64,000 nucleotides of DNA from Pseudo-nitzschia pungens (taxonomy: Eukaryota; Bacillariophyta; Bacillariophyceae; Bacillariales; Bacillariaceae): the NCBI GenBank assembly GCA_037355855.1, contig CM074765.1, forward strand, positions 2,170,001 to 2,234,000, in the 5' to 3' direction. Shown piece by piece: positions 22,601 to 32,699 of the stretch. Within the stretch, counting starts at the first letter, position 1. Each line of letters opens with the position of its first letter. The notes beneath the pieces are model-generated. The model was not told where the DNA came from. It searched no databases and saw nothing but the letters and a program-made list of their open reading frames with translations. Made by a program: the position numbers and the translations under genes.

Positions 22601-22840
22601 CATAGAGGATGAAGAGGCTGATGAGGCAGAGGAAGAGGATGATCTGGTATCAAGAGTAGGAGAAGGAGTAGTAAGAGCAGAGGTGACACTAGAATGTCTT
22701 GGAGGGGTCTTTTGCACAAATGGGCGCTTGTTAGACCGAGTCCCAGAGGCAGACCTAACAGAAGAAGGAGGCGTGGAAGATCTTTTCTTCCGGGAAGCTG
22801 CTTGGGAGGTGGGCCACCCCTTAGTGGGAGGGGGAGGCAT
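19586..22840 (-). CDS. Non-LTR ORF1 protein (unknown fold)
   Basis: I chose the ATG at 22840 (MPPPPTKGWPTSQAASRKKR), giving 1084 residues. The frame stays open up to 23314, but that extension is translated tandem repeat. The first about 300 residues are Ser-, Gln- and Pro-rich low complexity with basic patches. The middle, about 400-850, looks globular (SYVTLSLPRLMSQRPGELYDELLKSL; then YDHIQAPVIVTCGFLLGSYMQ). The C-terminus is acidic, then Pro-, Ala- and Gly-rich. I see no zinc knuckle, RRM or esterase motif. By position it should be the RNA-binding partner of ORF2, but that is inference only. Its end overlaps ORF2 by 80 bases. Confidence 0.8.
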   Translation of the reverse strand: MPPPPTKGWPTSQAASRKKRSSTPPSSVRSASGTRSNKRPFVQKTPPRHSSVTSALTTPSPTLDTRSSSSSASSASSSSMHGSSVDDMSSSSSVSSSAGVLSDVDMLGTEPAPGDSLKPSSSAGVLSDVEMLGTDSAPGESAPGDSAPGDSLQPSSLSTASQLGSQESGPPPSGTLSGSQSSGTLRSDPKLISSQSSGSQQQGSQQQGSQQSGPRPPASQQPGSNQAGSQLPGQQTPRHTPKGSGTSGKVPAFSILKQSTLAFSSAHSQQQARHSQRQEALAAANRAHSASFFWCFYGKGPCSGKSPIPSAIHAFRKSPTGNRLWAGCPSPTHFFSKKEGKDKKSIHDICQTAIPPVYSQVFPDTPDWRDATVASLASIASACFQGSAPAWTKQPPGQALKKCLIGLVKMSPECFDDLYCEGNLLPSTEGKVWWAANQVLGSHWHFKKRPPTPAPPVADDASTSKSSTSKSVSFLPGGGDATVLSSSAGHFLQRRGVCSSDSRAPVDVTAGTKCSHSSYVTLSLPRLMSQRPGELYDELLKSLKEALDLLWTVDKRLVLYVFPSRARLNPKAKTVTKFWTTLPDRKTLELYVAQLWLRSRTAPHLRFFVGHSASLEKLFSAQLLQRLRDRDMDLKYDHIQAPVIVTCGFLLGSYMQSFDLDHYNELLQTHPRFQACPIAVIRKNISLDNSRTPDPNPVLAAHVLCDATKRTQTVKLLKAQFNRCNPSDIASLPDGKFYKFIETATNPSDRPLPPSKLKTVRQAKHRQAKFIESHETAPVLGVVDLDLPVDLGQGLGLKTLRSVLLGIRTRDNWSWPLFLSVDTSSYRGEILALYNITTKAEAMAMLSFLPIFLEAQYGSCVRQWFSSECLTEMEAYHWDAAVNCVVETAPAADPMQDDSLPFFGDGDARDWELVDDDLSVDLAPDLTFDLDLHFNLQARADSGGGGFDDSQSMDTLATGTSNLTAVQASAPAGAVPPGGDPPHVAKADASPGIPPEVPPEVPDPPHNAMAGDLPVASPDSSTAVPAAGGGEDAASALRLGVAAIAFSSSHDASVSDLSHANVSTKSAPATLPSVRQTRFPSDHG

Positions 22841-25760
22841 TGTACCAGAAGGGGAGCACTGAGGGCAGATGACAAATGCCGGGGCAGGAAAAGCACCGGT
22901 GGAGGGCAAATCAACAGCAGAAAACCTCCAGTGGAGTGCAGGAGCACCAACTGAAACGCCGCGCTTGAAGGGAGAAGCACCGGTTGAGGACAAAGGCCGG
23001 GGCAGGAGGAGCACCGATTGAGGGCAAACAACAGCTGAAAAGCAAACAATTGGGTGCTGGACCAACAGCAGACACTCCTCCTGGATGTGCAAGTGCCAGG
23101 TGATGGCAAAGGCCGGGGCAGGAGAAGCACCGGTTGATGACAAAGGCCGGGGCAGGAGAAGCACCGGTTGATGACAAAGGCCGGGGCAGGAGAAGCGCCG
23201 GTTGAGGGCAAACAACAGCTGAAAAGCAAGCAATGGTGTGCTGGACCAACAGCAGACACGCCTCTTGGATGTACAAGTGCCAGGTGATGACAAAGGCCGG
23301 GGCAGGAGAAGCACCGGTTGATGACAAAGGCCGGGGCAGGAGAATCACCGGTTGAGGGCAAATCAACAGCAGAAAACCTCCAGTGGAATGCAGGAGCACC
23401 AACTGAAACGCCGCACTTGAATGGAGAAGCACCGGTTGAGTACAAAGGCCGGGGCAGGAGAAGCACCGGTTGATGACAAAGGCCGGGGCAGGAGAAGCAC
23501 CGGTTGAGATCAAAGCAACAACTGAAAAGCAGGCAATTGGGTGTTGGACCAACAGCAGACACGCCTCTTGGATGTGCAAGTGCCAGGTGATGACAAAGGC
23601 CGGAGCAGGTGAAGCACCGGTTGAGGGCAAAGGCCGGGGCAGGAGAAGCACCGGTGGAGGGCAAATCAACAGCAGAAAACCTCCAGTGGAATGCAGGAGC
23701 ACCAACTGAAACGCCGCACTTGAATGGAGAAGCACCGGTTGAATACAAAGGCCGGGGCAGGAGAAGCACCGGTTGATGACAAAGGCCGGGGCAGGAGAAG
23801 CACCGGTTGATGACAAAGGCCGGGGCAGGAGAAGCACCGGTTGAAGACAAAGGCCAGGGCAGGAGAAGCACCGGGTGAGGGCAAAGGCCGGGGCAGGAGA
23901 AGCACCAGTTGAGAGCAAAGCAACAACTGAAAAGCAGGCAATTGGGTGTTGGACCAACAGCAGACACGCCTCTTGGATGTGCAAGTGCCAGGTGATGACA
24001 AAGGCCGAAGCAGGTGAAGCACCGGTTGAGGGCAAAGGCCGGGGCAGGGGAAGCACCGGTGGAGGGCAAACAACAGCTGAAAAGCAGGCAATTGGGAGTT
24101 GGACCAACAGCAGACACGCCTCTTGGATGTGCAAGTGCCAGGTGATGACAAAGGCCGAAGCAGGGGAAGCACCGGTTGAGGGCGAAGGCCGGGGCAGTAG
24201 AAGCACCGGTGGAGGGCAAATCAACAGCAGAAAACCTCCAGTGGAGTGCAGGAGCAACAACTGAGGCGCCGCGCTCGAAAGGAAAAGCACCGGTTGAGGG
24301 CAAAGGCCGGGGCAGGAGAAGCACCTGGTTGAGATCAAAGCAACAACTGAAAGGCAGGCAATTAGGTGTTGGACCAACAGCAGACACGCCTCTTGGATGT
24401 GCAAGTGCCAGGTGATGACAAAGGCCGGGGCAGGTGAAGCACCGGTTGAGGGCAAAGGCCGGGGCAGGAGAAGCACCGGTGGAGGGCAAATCAACAGCAG
24501 AAAACCTCCAGTGGAGTGCAGGAGCAACAACTGAAACGCCGCGCTTGAAAGGGGAAGCACCAGTTGAGTACAAAGGCCGGGGCAGGAGAAGCACCGATTG
24601 AGGGCAAATAACAGCTGAAAAGCAAACAATTGGGTGGTGGACCGACAGCAGACACTCCTCGTGGATGTGCAAGTGCCAGGTGAAGACAAAGGCCGGGGCA
24701 GGTGAAGCACCGGGTGATGACAAAGTCCGGGGCAGGAGAAGCACCGGTGGAGTGCAAACAACAGCTTAACAGCAAGCAAGTGGGGGCTGGACCAACAGCA
24801 GACACGCTTCTTGGATGTGCAAGTGCCAGGTGATGAAAAGGCCGGAGCAGGTGAAGCACCGGTTGAGGGCAAATGCTGGGGCAGGAGAAGCACCGGTGGA
24901 GGGCAATCAACAGCAGAAATCCTCCAGTGGAGTGCAGGATCACCAACTGAAACGCCGCGCTTGAATGGGGAAGTACCCGGTGTTGACAAAGGCCGGGGCA
25001 GGAGAAGCACCGGTTGATGACAAAGGCCGGGGCAGGAGAAGCACCGGTTGAAGACAAAGGCCGGGGCAGGAGAAGCACCGGGTGAGGGCAAAGGCCGGGA
25101 CAAGAGAAGCACCAGTTGAGAGCAAAGCAACAACTGAAAAGCAAGCAGTTGGGTGTTGGACCAACAGCAGACACGCCTCTTGGATGTGCAAGTGCCAGGT
25201 GATGAAAAAGGCCGGGGCAGGAGAAGCACCGGTTGAGGGCAAAGGCCGGGGCAGGAGAAGCACCAATGGAGGGCAGATCAACAGCTGAATAGCAACCTGG
25301 TGGGTGCTGAAGCAACAGCAGACACTGCACTGGGATGTAAAAGGGCCAGCAGACAGGCCGCGTGGATGGGAAAGTGCCAGGTGATGACAAAGGCCGGGGC
25401 AGGAGAATCACCGGTTGAGGGCAAAGCAACAACTGAAAGGCAAATTGGGTGGTGCTGGGGCAACAGCAGACACGCCACTTGGATGGAAAAGTGCCAGGTG
25501 ATGACAAAGGCCGGGGCAGGAGAAGCACCGGTTGAGGGCAAATCAACAGCCGAAAAGCAAGCTGTTGGGTGCTGGAACAACAGCAGTCACACCTCTTGGA
25601 TGTAAATGTGCCAGGTGATGACAAAAGCCGGGGCAGGAGAAGCACCGGTTGAGGGCAAAGCAACAGCTGAAAAGCAACCTGTTAGATGCTGGGGCTACAG
25701 AAGACACGCCGCTGATGATGACAAATGCCGGGGCAGTAGAAGCACCAGTGGAGTGCAGAA
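22841..25760 (-). repeat. 34 bp monomer array in the non-LTR 5' leader
   Basis: A 34 bp unit (core AAAGGCCGGGGCAGGAGAAG then CACCGGTTGA plus four or so variable bases, plus-strand sense) is repeated many times. For example the starts of GCCGGGGCAG at 23751, 23785 and 23819 are 34 apart. It alternates with two longer spacer blocks: one containing AGCAGAAAACCTCCAGTGGA and one containing CAACAGCAGACACGCCTCTT. On the minus strand the array is open over long stretches in all three frames (24744-22489, 25229-22911, 25663-24491), because the monomer has no stops there. I treat those frames as non-genes; a promoter-monomer role is possible. Confidence 0.85.
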
Positions 25761-27224
25761 ATGCCAGGTGAAAGGTTGTATGCTGGGAAACAGGGTACAG
25801 CAGCAACAACAGGTCCAACGTTGGTCTGGACAAGGAAAAACTCCAGGGGAACCAAAAGAAAGGACTGGAGCACTACCAGAAGAGTCACGTTCGAAACCCA
25901 CAGAGGTGCTCTGGAGTTACAGAATTTGGAAACTCCAGTAGACCACTGCAAATCGTGTAGAAACAAACTGGCTTGATTCAAAGACCTTGAGCGAGGCAAT
26001 TAAACCAGGGAAGCTGCTTGCTTGAAAACAGGGGCTTTAGTAGGAAAACTTAGGGACCAGGGGATATCAATGACAGGGCACACTTAAAAGGCTCAGGAGG
26101 GAACATGAAGTTCAAACTCGCAAGTACTTATAAGTGGAAACAGTATCCAGGGGCAATTGGCTTGAAAACAGGGACCTTGAACGGGGCACTTAGGGACCGG
26201 GGTTGCAGTGGAAACAGTATCCGGGGGCAATTGGCTTGAAAACAGGGACCTTGAGCGAGACACTTAGGGACCAGGAAAGCTGCTTGCTTGAAAACAGGGG
26301 CTTTAGTAAAAACACCTAGGGACCAGGGGGAGGCTTGTGTCTTGAAAAACAGTGTCTAACTTGAAGTTCAAGTTGGGGTTGCTTAATAGCGAAAACACTT
26401 AGGGATCAGGGAACTCGTGAAAACTTAGGGACCAGGGAAATTGTAGTCTTGAAAACAAGGGGCGATAGTAGCTGTAGTCTTGGAAACAAGAGTGCAATAA
26501 GTAGGTGGTACTTAGGGATCGGTTGGTCTTGGCTTGAAAACAGGTGTAGTAGGGGGAGCCTTAAGCGAAAACACTTAGGGACTGGGGGACTTGGCGAGGA
26601 AACAGGGTAGCTCTTAAGTGATTGACACTAGTAAGAGCAGGGGGCAATTGGCTTGAAAATAAAGGGGAACTGGAAGATATGCTCGCGCGAACTTGCAGAT
26701 ACTTAGGGATCAGCGAGTAGGAACCTTCTAGAAGGGGGTTGTATATGTGTTCGATCTTGAAGAATGTAGAACGTTAAGTAGGTTCGACCTTGAAGAATGT
26801 AGAACGTTAAGTGGGTATCACTTATGGGGCTTGGAAGACTGTATAGCGTTAAATAAAAATATGGCTTGAAAACAGATCAAAAAACAAACCGAGCTCGGAG
26901 ACAAAGCGGAACTGAAGCAGAGCTGCTGTAGAATTAGTACTGCAATTGCTGTAGAAAATTATGTGTTGTTTTCGCTTGCCGCTTGTTGCTGCCGATCGAC
27001 CGACACGGAAACAAGCAACCAAAGCAACCGAAGGGAGCAAGGAGCAGCCAAACAAACAGCAGAATCAGATAGGGGAGGTCTCTGTTAATAGGTGTAGTGC
27101 TTGGTTTTGTTGTAGGAGCTTTAGAAGTGAGTGAGATATCAAAGGGGAAAGTTGTGTAGAAATCTACGTGTTTTAAGTACTGGAACATTGGAACATCGGA
27201 CAAAATCGCGCGTCGCAAAATTGT
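25761..27224 (-). repeat. Non-LTR 5' leader: second repeat class and conserved 5' end
   Basis: Positions about 25990-26670 contain many imperfect repeats of CTTGAAAACAGGG and ACTTAGGGACCAGGG. Their reverse complements correspond to the CTGTTTTCAAG and CCCTAAGTG blocks tandemly repeated in the short elements at 49.5 and 55.3 kb. The last part (26850-27224, minus strand) begins ACAATTTTGCGACGCGCGAT and continues CCAGTACTTAAAACACGTAG, clearly the same 5' end as in the short elements. No ORF is supported here. Confidence 0.8.
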
Positions 27225-27243
27225 CTGTGGACAACAGCAACAA
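27225..27243. repeat. Target site duplication, right copy (19 bp)
   Basis: Identical to 13430-13448. The gypsy gag sequence resumes immediately with ACAGCTATGCAAGACC. Confidence 0.95.
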
Positions 27244-27568
27244 ACAGCTATGCAAGACCTGTGGCAAGGTCCATGCCGGCAAATGTTGGAAACTAACCGG
27301 AGGACCCTCCAAGAAGGGAAAGTTCGACCGGGAGACCATCAACTTGCTCAAGGAGCATTTTGTGGCAAAAGACAACTCGGACTCCGAGGAGTACTCCAAA
27401 CCCCACTGGGGAAGGAATCTATCAAACCACGAGTACTCGTACGTACTGGCCACGGCCCAAGCTGACCACTCAGTCTCCGACGACGAGATCGACATCTCCG
27501 AACGCGAACTCAAAGAGTACAGAAGAAAGTACAGGAAAACCTTGAAAAGGAAAGGTTCCCACAATTGA
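27244..27568 (+). pseudogene. Gypsy copy 2 gag, 3' part with zinc knuckle
   Basis: The rest of gag after the insertion. It holds a Cys-rich motif CKTCGKVHAGKCW (a CX2CX4HX3-4C-like nucleocapsid knuckle), then a charged tail ending KRKGSHN. The stop is TGA at 27566-27568, and the next codon, in the same frame, is the ATG that opens pol. Copy 3 has the same arrangement. The apparent start at 27131 lies in the inserted element and is not the real one. Confidence 0.85.
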
Positions 27569-30500
27569 ATGGCCGACGCCATCCACACAGGACCTCGCAT
27601 CATCAACAGATTTGCGGACGTCTGTGTGGAGGTATTGGACCACAAGGGAAGGGGGAGGATGCTCCGGGGCCTATTAGACTCTGGTTGCTCCAAATCCATT
27701 GTACTAAAGCGATTCGTCGACCGAAGTCAACTAACGAACCGAGACCAAAGATCTGTCACCTACAACACGTATGGGGGCAAGTTCAGAACCAAGTCTGCGG
27801 CTTCAGTGGGACTAAGGCTGATAGAATTTTCAAACTCCAAGACCATCAAGTGGACCTTCCAAGTGGATGAATACCATCACCATGAAGAAGTACCCTATGA
27901 CATGATTATAGGATCCGACCTAATGGCACAACTGGGACTGGATATAAAATACAGCTCCCGGACAATTGAATGGCAGGGCGACTCCATTCCCATGAAGGGG
28001 ATGGGGGAGCTCTCGGACCCGGACAAATGTGAGGCAGTATTCTTTGCCAACACACAAAGTCCCATCCTCCAACAGGAGGAAGAGAGGCAATCCAAAATTC
28101 TGGACGCAGACTACTCCAAGGTAGATATCGACGCTATGGTCAACGACCTGGAGATCACAGACGAGTCCAAGGAAGACTTAAAGAAAACACTAAAGAAATT
28201 CCCAACACTCTTTGGAGGAGGGTTGGGTCTACTCAAAAATATAGAACCGGTGTCCATTGAACTCCAACCAGGGGTCAAACCGGTCCGGCAGCGGTACTAT
28301 TCGGTACCCCATGCCTTCGAACAAGCCCTCCGGAAGGAGATCACTAGGCTCTGTGATATTGGAGTACTGGAAAAACTCCCCCATGATGATGACTCACCAT
28401 GGGCATCTCCCACATTCTGTCAACCAAAGAAGACAGGCGATATCCGAGTCCTTACAGACTTCCGGAAGATGAATGCAGCAATCCAGAGGAAACCATTCCC
28501 ATTACCAAGCATAGGGGAAACAATCCAAAGGTTGCAGAAGTTCAAATCAGCTACGGCACTGGACTTATCCCAAGGATATTATACCATTCCCATTTGCGAG
28601 GAGAGCCAAAAGATCTGCTCTACCATTCTGCCATGGGGAAAATATGCCTACAAAAGACTGGCCATGGGAATTGCATGCGCACCTGACATCTTTCAGTCAG
28701 TAATGATGAACCTCCTCGGGGACCTGGACTATGTCCTGGTCTATATTGATGATATTCTAATCATCCAGAGAGAAGGTGAATCTGAACAGGATCACCTCGA
28801 CAAAATCGATACAGTCCTACAAAGACTGGACGATGCCAGCTTTCGGGCCAACCTACGGAAATCCTTCTTTATGCAGAAAGAAGTGGAATACCTAGGGTTT
28901 CTGTTAACAACAGAGGGCATTCAGCCCTAGCCAAAGAAACTGGAGGCGATGAAGCGCCTGGAAGCCCCCAAGAACACCAAACAACTCAAGATGTTCCTTG
29001 GGATGGTGAATTTCTACAGGGATATGTGGAAGCGACTCTCCCACATCCTGGCCCCCCTCAATAAACTTGCAGGGAAAAAGGGCAAAATGAACTGGTACTG
29101 GGGTCCAGCAGAGCAGAAAGCTTTCATGGAGGCGAAGAGGATGCTCGCCGACGAAGCAAAGCTTGCATTCCCAGACTTTACAAAACCATTTCATCTCTAC
29201 TCAGACGCCAGCGACAGGCAACTGGGAGCAACTGTATGCCAAGATGGCAAGCCCCTTGGTTTCTACACCCGGAAGCTGAACTCGGCGCAGCTCAACTACA
29301 CTGTAGGAGAAAAAGAACTCCTGGGCATAGTAGAAGGGCTAAAAGCGTTTGAAGGAATCCTACGAGGACAAGATGTGATTATTCACACAGACCACCTTAA
29401 TCTGCTCTATCAGCAGATGCCCACCCAAAGGATGGTCCGGTGGAGACTCCTCATGGAGGAGTTCCACCCCGTAGTCAAGCACGTTGCTGGCAAGGACAAC
29501 GACGCAGCAGACGCACTGTCTCGCCTGGACATCACAGATGACCCAGCGGACACAGTGGAATGGCTACCACCAAATAAGCCCCTCACCTACGCGGATGAGG
29601 AAGAGCACCTCCGGCAACTCCTATTCCCACTTGGAGAAGCGCCGGAAGAATTCCAGGGCAATAGTGCATTCCCACTTGCCCCGGACATGATTCAGTTCTA
29701 CCAACAAAAGGACACGGGAATCATGAGTGCTCTGGAAAAAGACAAGCGGCTGACCACCAAAATGGTGGAAGGTTACAGTCTAATCCACAAGGAAGGGAAG
29801 ATTCTGATCCCGGACAAACTCAAGGATAGAGTTATGGAATGGTACCACAGCATGTTGGTCCATCCCGGAGAAAAGAGAATGGAACAGAGCATACGCTCAG
29901 TGTTCACCTGGAAGGGCCTACGGAAGGACGTCCAGGACCTCTGCAAACACTGCCACACGTGTCAGATGTTCAAAAAGAGTGGCCGGAAGAAGTATGGATT
30001 ACTACCGGAGAAAGCAGTCGAAGTCACCAAATGGCAAAGGGTCAACGTCGACCTCTGGGGACCTGCAACTGTCCACAACAAAAATGGAAAGGATTACCAT
30101 ATTCATGTCCTCACCATGGTGGACCCAGTGACCGGATGGTTTGAACTGGCTCACCTGAAGGACTCCCCGAATGCAGCAGAAACTCAACGATTGTTGGACA
30201 GTACCTGGCTAGCAAGATATCCGCGCCCAAAGGAAATTGGCTTTGACGGCGGGAGTGAGTTCAAAGCAGAGTTCCAAGAGCTCTGCGACAACATGGGGAT
30301 GAAAAGAAAGCCTAGTGGCGCTTGGAACCCACAATCTAACTCAGTGCTGGAAAGAATCCACCAGGTCCTGAAGGACTGCCTATTGTCCTTTAACCTGGAA
30401 CAAAGGGACCTCCACGAGAAGGATCCTTTTGAGGAATTCACTACCAAGGCAGCATATGCCATCCGGAGTGCCATCCACACCACCCTGGGGTATTCCCCAG

Positions 30501-30838
30501 CACAGTTGGTGTTCGGAAGGGACATGTTCATGCCTGTGAATTTCCCAGTGGATTGGGAAGCAATCCAAGCAAGGAAACAAAAGAGTATCCATAAGAGTAA
30601 CATCAGGGAGAACCGGAAGAGGATTCCCCATGTCTATAAGGAAGGAGACTATGTCACCCTGGAAAGGAAGGGCATTATTCCGAAACTATCCTTCCCACGA
30701 CAAGGACCTTACAAGGTGCTCAAGGCCCATGACAATGGAACTGTAACTATTGAAACTGCTCCCTTTGTAACCGACCGGGTTAATATTAGGAGAGTCCATC
30801 CCTATTATTGCAGGGATAGCGCTAAACTGGAGAAGTAA
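27569..30838 (+). pseudogene. Gypsy copy 2 pol: protease, RT, RNase H, integrase (one nonsense codon)
   Basis: Protease LLDSGCSKSI at about 27675-27705 (catalytic Asp-Ser-Gly). RT with LVYIDDILII at about 28737-28766. A TAG at 28928-28930 replaces CAG in QPQPKK and splits the frame; the second part runs 28931-30838. RNase H follows (LYSDASDRQLGATV), then integrase: an HHCC region (HPGEKRMEQ to CKHCHTCQMF), the core VDLWG, GFDGGSEFK and PQSNSVLERIHQ, and a GPY module (RQGPYKVLKAHDNGTV). The order RT-RNase H-integrase makes it Ty3/gypsy. Apart from the single nonsense codon, the frame is whole. It ends 26 bases before the 3' LTR. Confidence 0.92.
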
Positions 30839-30866
30839 CTCAAAATAACAGTACCATGGAGGAGCA

Positions 30867-31061
30867 TGCCGTGCACCAGAATACAGTCACGAGTACACAC
30901 GGGACTGGATTAAGGATAAGGATAAAAGAGAACAATCGGCGAGCCAATGGAATCGCTGATTGCCAGAGAGCTCTTAGAACTGTAGCATATAGACTAACTG
31001 ATAGAGCCCACAATTTGCATATCACTACTATTCTAATCACTAGTAGACCCGGGGTATGGCA
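30867..31061 (+). repeat. 3' LTR of gypsy copy 2
   Basis: 195 bp, TGCCGTGCACC...GGGGTATGGCA, followed by the CAAAA duplication. It matches the 5' LTR with two or so substitutions. A purine-rich tract (ATGGAGGAGCA) precedes it. Confidence 0.93.
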
Positions 31062-32560
31062 CAAAAGGGCAAAAAGCAGAAAAAACAACTGATTGAAAAA
31101 AGTGGTGCAAATATGGTTTGAAAAAGTGGTGTATTTGGTTTGATTTGAAAAAGTGGTGCATGCGGTTTGAAGAAAGTGGTGCGTTGCTGTTCTTTTTTCA
31201 AAAAATAAGTATAATGAGCAATTCCCAAAATCATATTCCATATTTGGTATATTTGGCATAAAGAAACGGCCAATAACTGCGCACCAAACAGAGGTGCATA
31301 TACCAAATCTAACTGTGAAAAGCCCATTTTGGAAATTTTTGGAATACGGAATCCCTTCTGAAAAAACAAAAACTCCCTCTTCCGAACCTATCTTGAGTCA
31401 TTTGCCAAACCTCTATTGCATGCCGGCTTGCCAAAAATTTGGTGGTTGTCACCAAAATAAAAATGTTCTTTTTTGCATCCTCAACAGCAAGGGGGAGGTT
31501 CCTCTCCAACAAATTATTTTTTTACAACAGAATTGACAACCAAAGAATCAACAACGGAATCAACAAGCAAGATGATGCTGTTAGAGATAATTGTCGTCTA
31601 CTACTACTATCAAAAATACCTAGCCCCAGCTTATAATGGGCCTCAACTATCCCCTGAAGAAAGAAGGCATCAAGGCAAAAGAATTCCTTGGCTCGGTGAT
31701 ATCCCTGGGCTATGCAGGAGCGGAGGATGTCCCGGAAGACCAAGAGGTGGGCGAGGCCCCAGGGGTAGTGCTGGAAGCCGTCCTCGAGGAGGCCCAGGAG
31801 AGTGGCCAAGTCGCGGATAGTCGCTTGTTTACCGGGGGTGAGCCAATGTTCCTGTTCGAGGTACGATCCGCTCCCACAGGGAACAGCACTCCTCATTGTC
31901 GTCGGCTTGGTGTTGGCCAAGGGACAATGAGGTGAGCAGATGGGGAAGGCATCCTCCCGCACCTCCGTGCCCGGTAGCGGCTGCGTACCTCGTGCGGGCA
32001 CCGCGTTGTGCCCGTCTACGGTGCGCACGCTGTCGGCCCTCTCGTGACAGTTACCTACCTACCATTGAGACCTTCCTCACATACGTAGTGCTCGTCACGG
32101 CGTGCGGCAAGTTCACAGGTGGTGTGCGTGGAGGTGCGGGCGTGTCCCCACCCGCATCCTGCAGTTGCGGTGACCTGTGTCTTGCCCAACAGGATACCTG
32201 TACCGTATCGGTAAAATGCAACCCTAGTTGCGCGCGCTACGCGCTCGTGCAACTCCTACCACATAGTACGTATACATAGGTACGTTCCTAAGTACGCCTC
32301 ATTTTTTGACGTACAGGACCGTTTTAAATGGCTGAGAGTACAGTACCGGTTGCTCTGTAGACCCCCTTAACGTTGCTGAAACAGTAGTTTTTTTCTCCGT
32401 ATATTAACACGGAGGTGCGCAACCTTCGTTGCATTATTAATAAAAACAGGACTCATGTCTATCGAAATTTCTGTCAGTAATCCACTGTTTGCTCACTATT
32501 TCACAGAAAAAAAACACAAACACCAAAACACTACCGGTATGCCAAAGCTACTGCTACTAT
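31062..32560. other. Intergenic DNA with short tandem repeats and a GC-rich patch
   Basis: Positions 31090-31190 contain about four imperfect copies of TTTGAAAAAGTGGTG-type units. The stretch 31630-32030 is more GC-rich and is open on both strands (minus 32028-31522, 168 codons; plus 31473-31820). The minus frame contains TIRDLATLLGLLEDGFQHYP, which faintly recalls RT/RNase H-linked regions of some retroelements, but nothing firm can be said. No host gene is supported. Confidence 0.4.
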
Positions 32561-32690
32561 TAGTAGTACCACTTCTATTAGTAGTAGTAGTGGTGGTGGT
32601 AGTGGTAGTAGTACTATTACTAGTAGCAGTGGTAGTAGTGGTAGTAGTCTATTACTATTACTAGTACTACTAGTACTACTTTGATATTTG
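32560..32690. repeat. TAG/GTA trinucleotide microsatellite
   Basis: Imperfect run of TAG, TGG and GTA units (for example GTAGTAGTAGTGGTGGTGGT), then CTAGTACTAC-type units. Related runs lie at 33027-33090 and 33240-33285 (ACTAGTACTAGTACTAGTAC). Confidence 0.85.
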
Positions 32691-32699
32691 ATCATCAGC

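Larger units (their letters stand above)
13449..27224 (-). mobile_element. Non-LTR (LINE-type) retrotransposon, 13.8 kb, apparently full length
   Basis: Inserted in gypsy gag between 19 bp duplications. It reads right to left. There is a long leader (27224 to about 22841) with two classes of tandem repeats, then ORF1 (22840-19586), ORF2 (19665-13753) overlapping by 80 bases in another frame, a roughly 300 bp 3' UTR, and a tail of ATT units. No LTRs are present. AP-type endonuclease, RT and RNase H in one ORF2 fit I-like/Ambal-like groups reported from stramenopiles; the clade assignment is inference. Both ORFs are uninterrupted, and the 5' end is shared with two short elements, so this copy may be intact. 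Confidence 0.93.
11434..31061 (+). mobile_element. Ty3/gypsy retrotransposon copy 2, interrupted by a 13.8 kb non-LTR element
   Basis: LTRs at 11434-11628 and 30867-31061 (195 bp each, visibly differing at two or so bases) are flanked by CAAAA on both sides (11429-11433 and 31062-31066). Without the nested insertion the element is about 5.83 kb. The order is LTR, 0.75 kb leader, gag, TGA, pol (protease, RT, RNase H, integrase), polypurine-like tract, LTR. This is the Ty3/gypsy order. Several inactivating changes are present in gag and pol, so the copy is dead but young. Confidence 0.95.

Noticed and set aside
22489..25663. Long minus-strand open frames of 751, 772 and 390 codons as genes
   Set aside because: They are translations of the same 34 bp tandem repeat in three frames, within the leader of the non-LTR element. 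No separate start or domain is seen.
22841..25760. CRISPR-like array
   Set aside because: The repeats are contiguous monomers without unique spacers, in a eukaryotic transposon leader.
27131..27243. Start of gypsy gag at 27131
   Set aside because: This part belongs to the 5' end of the inserted non-LTR element; gag proper resumes after the 19 bp duplication.
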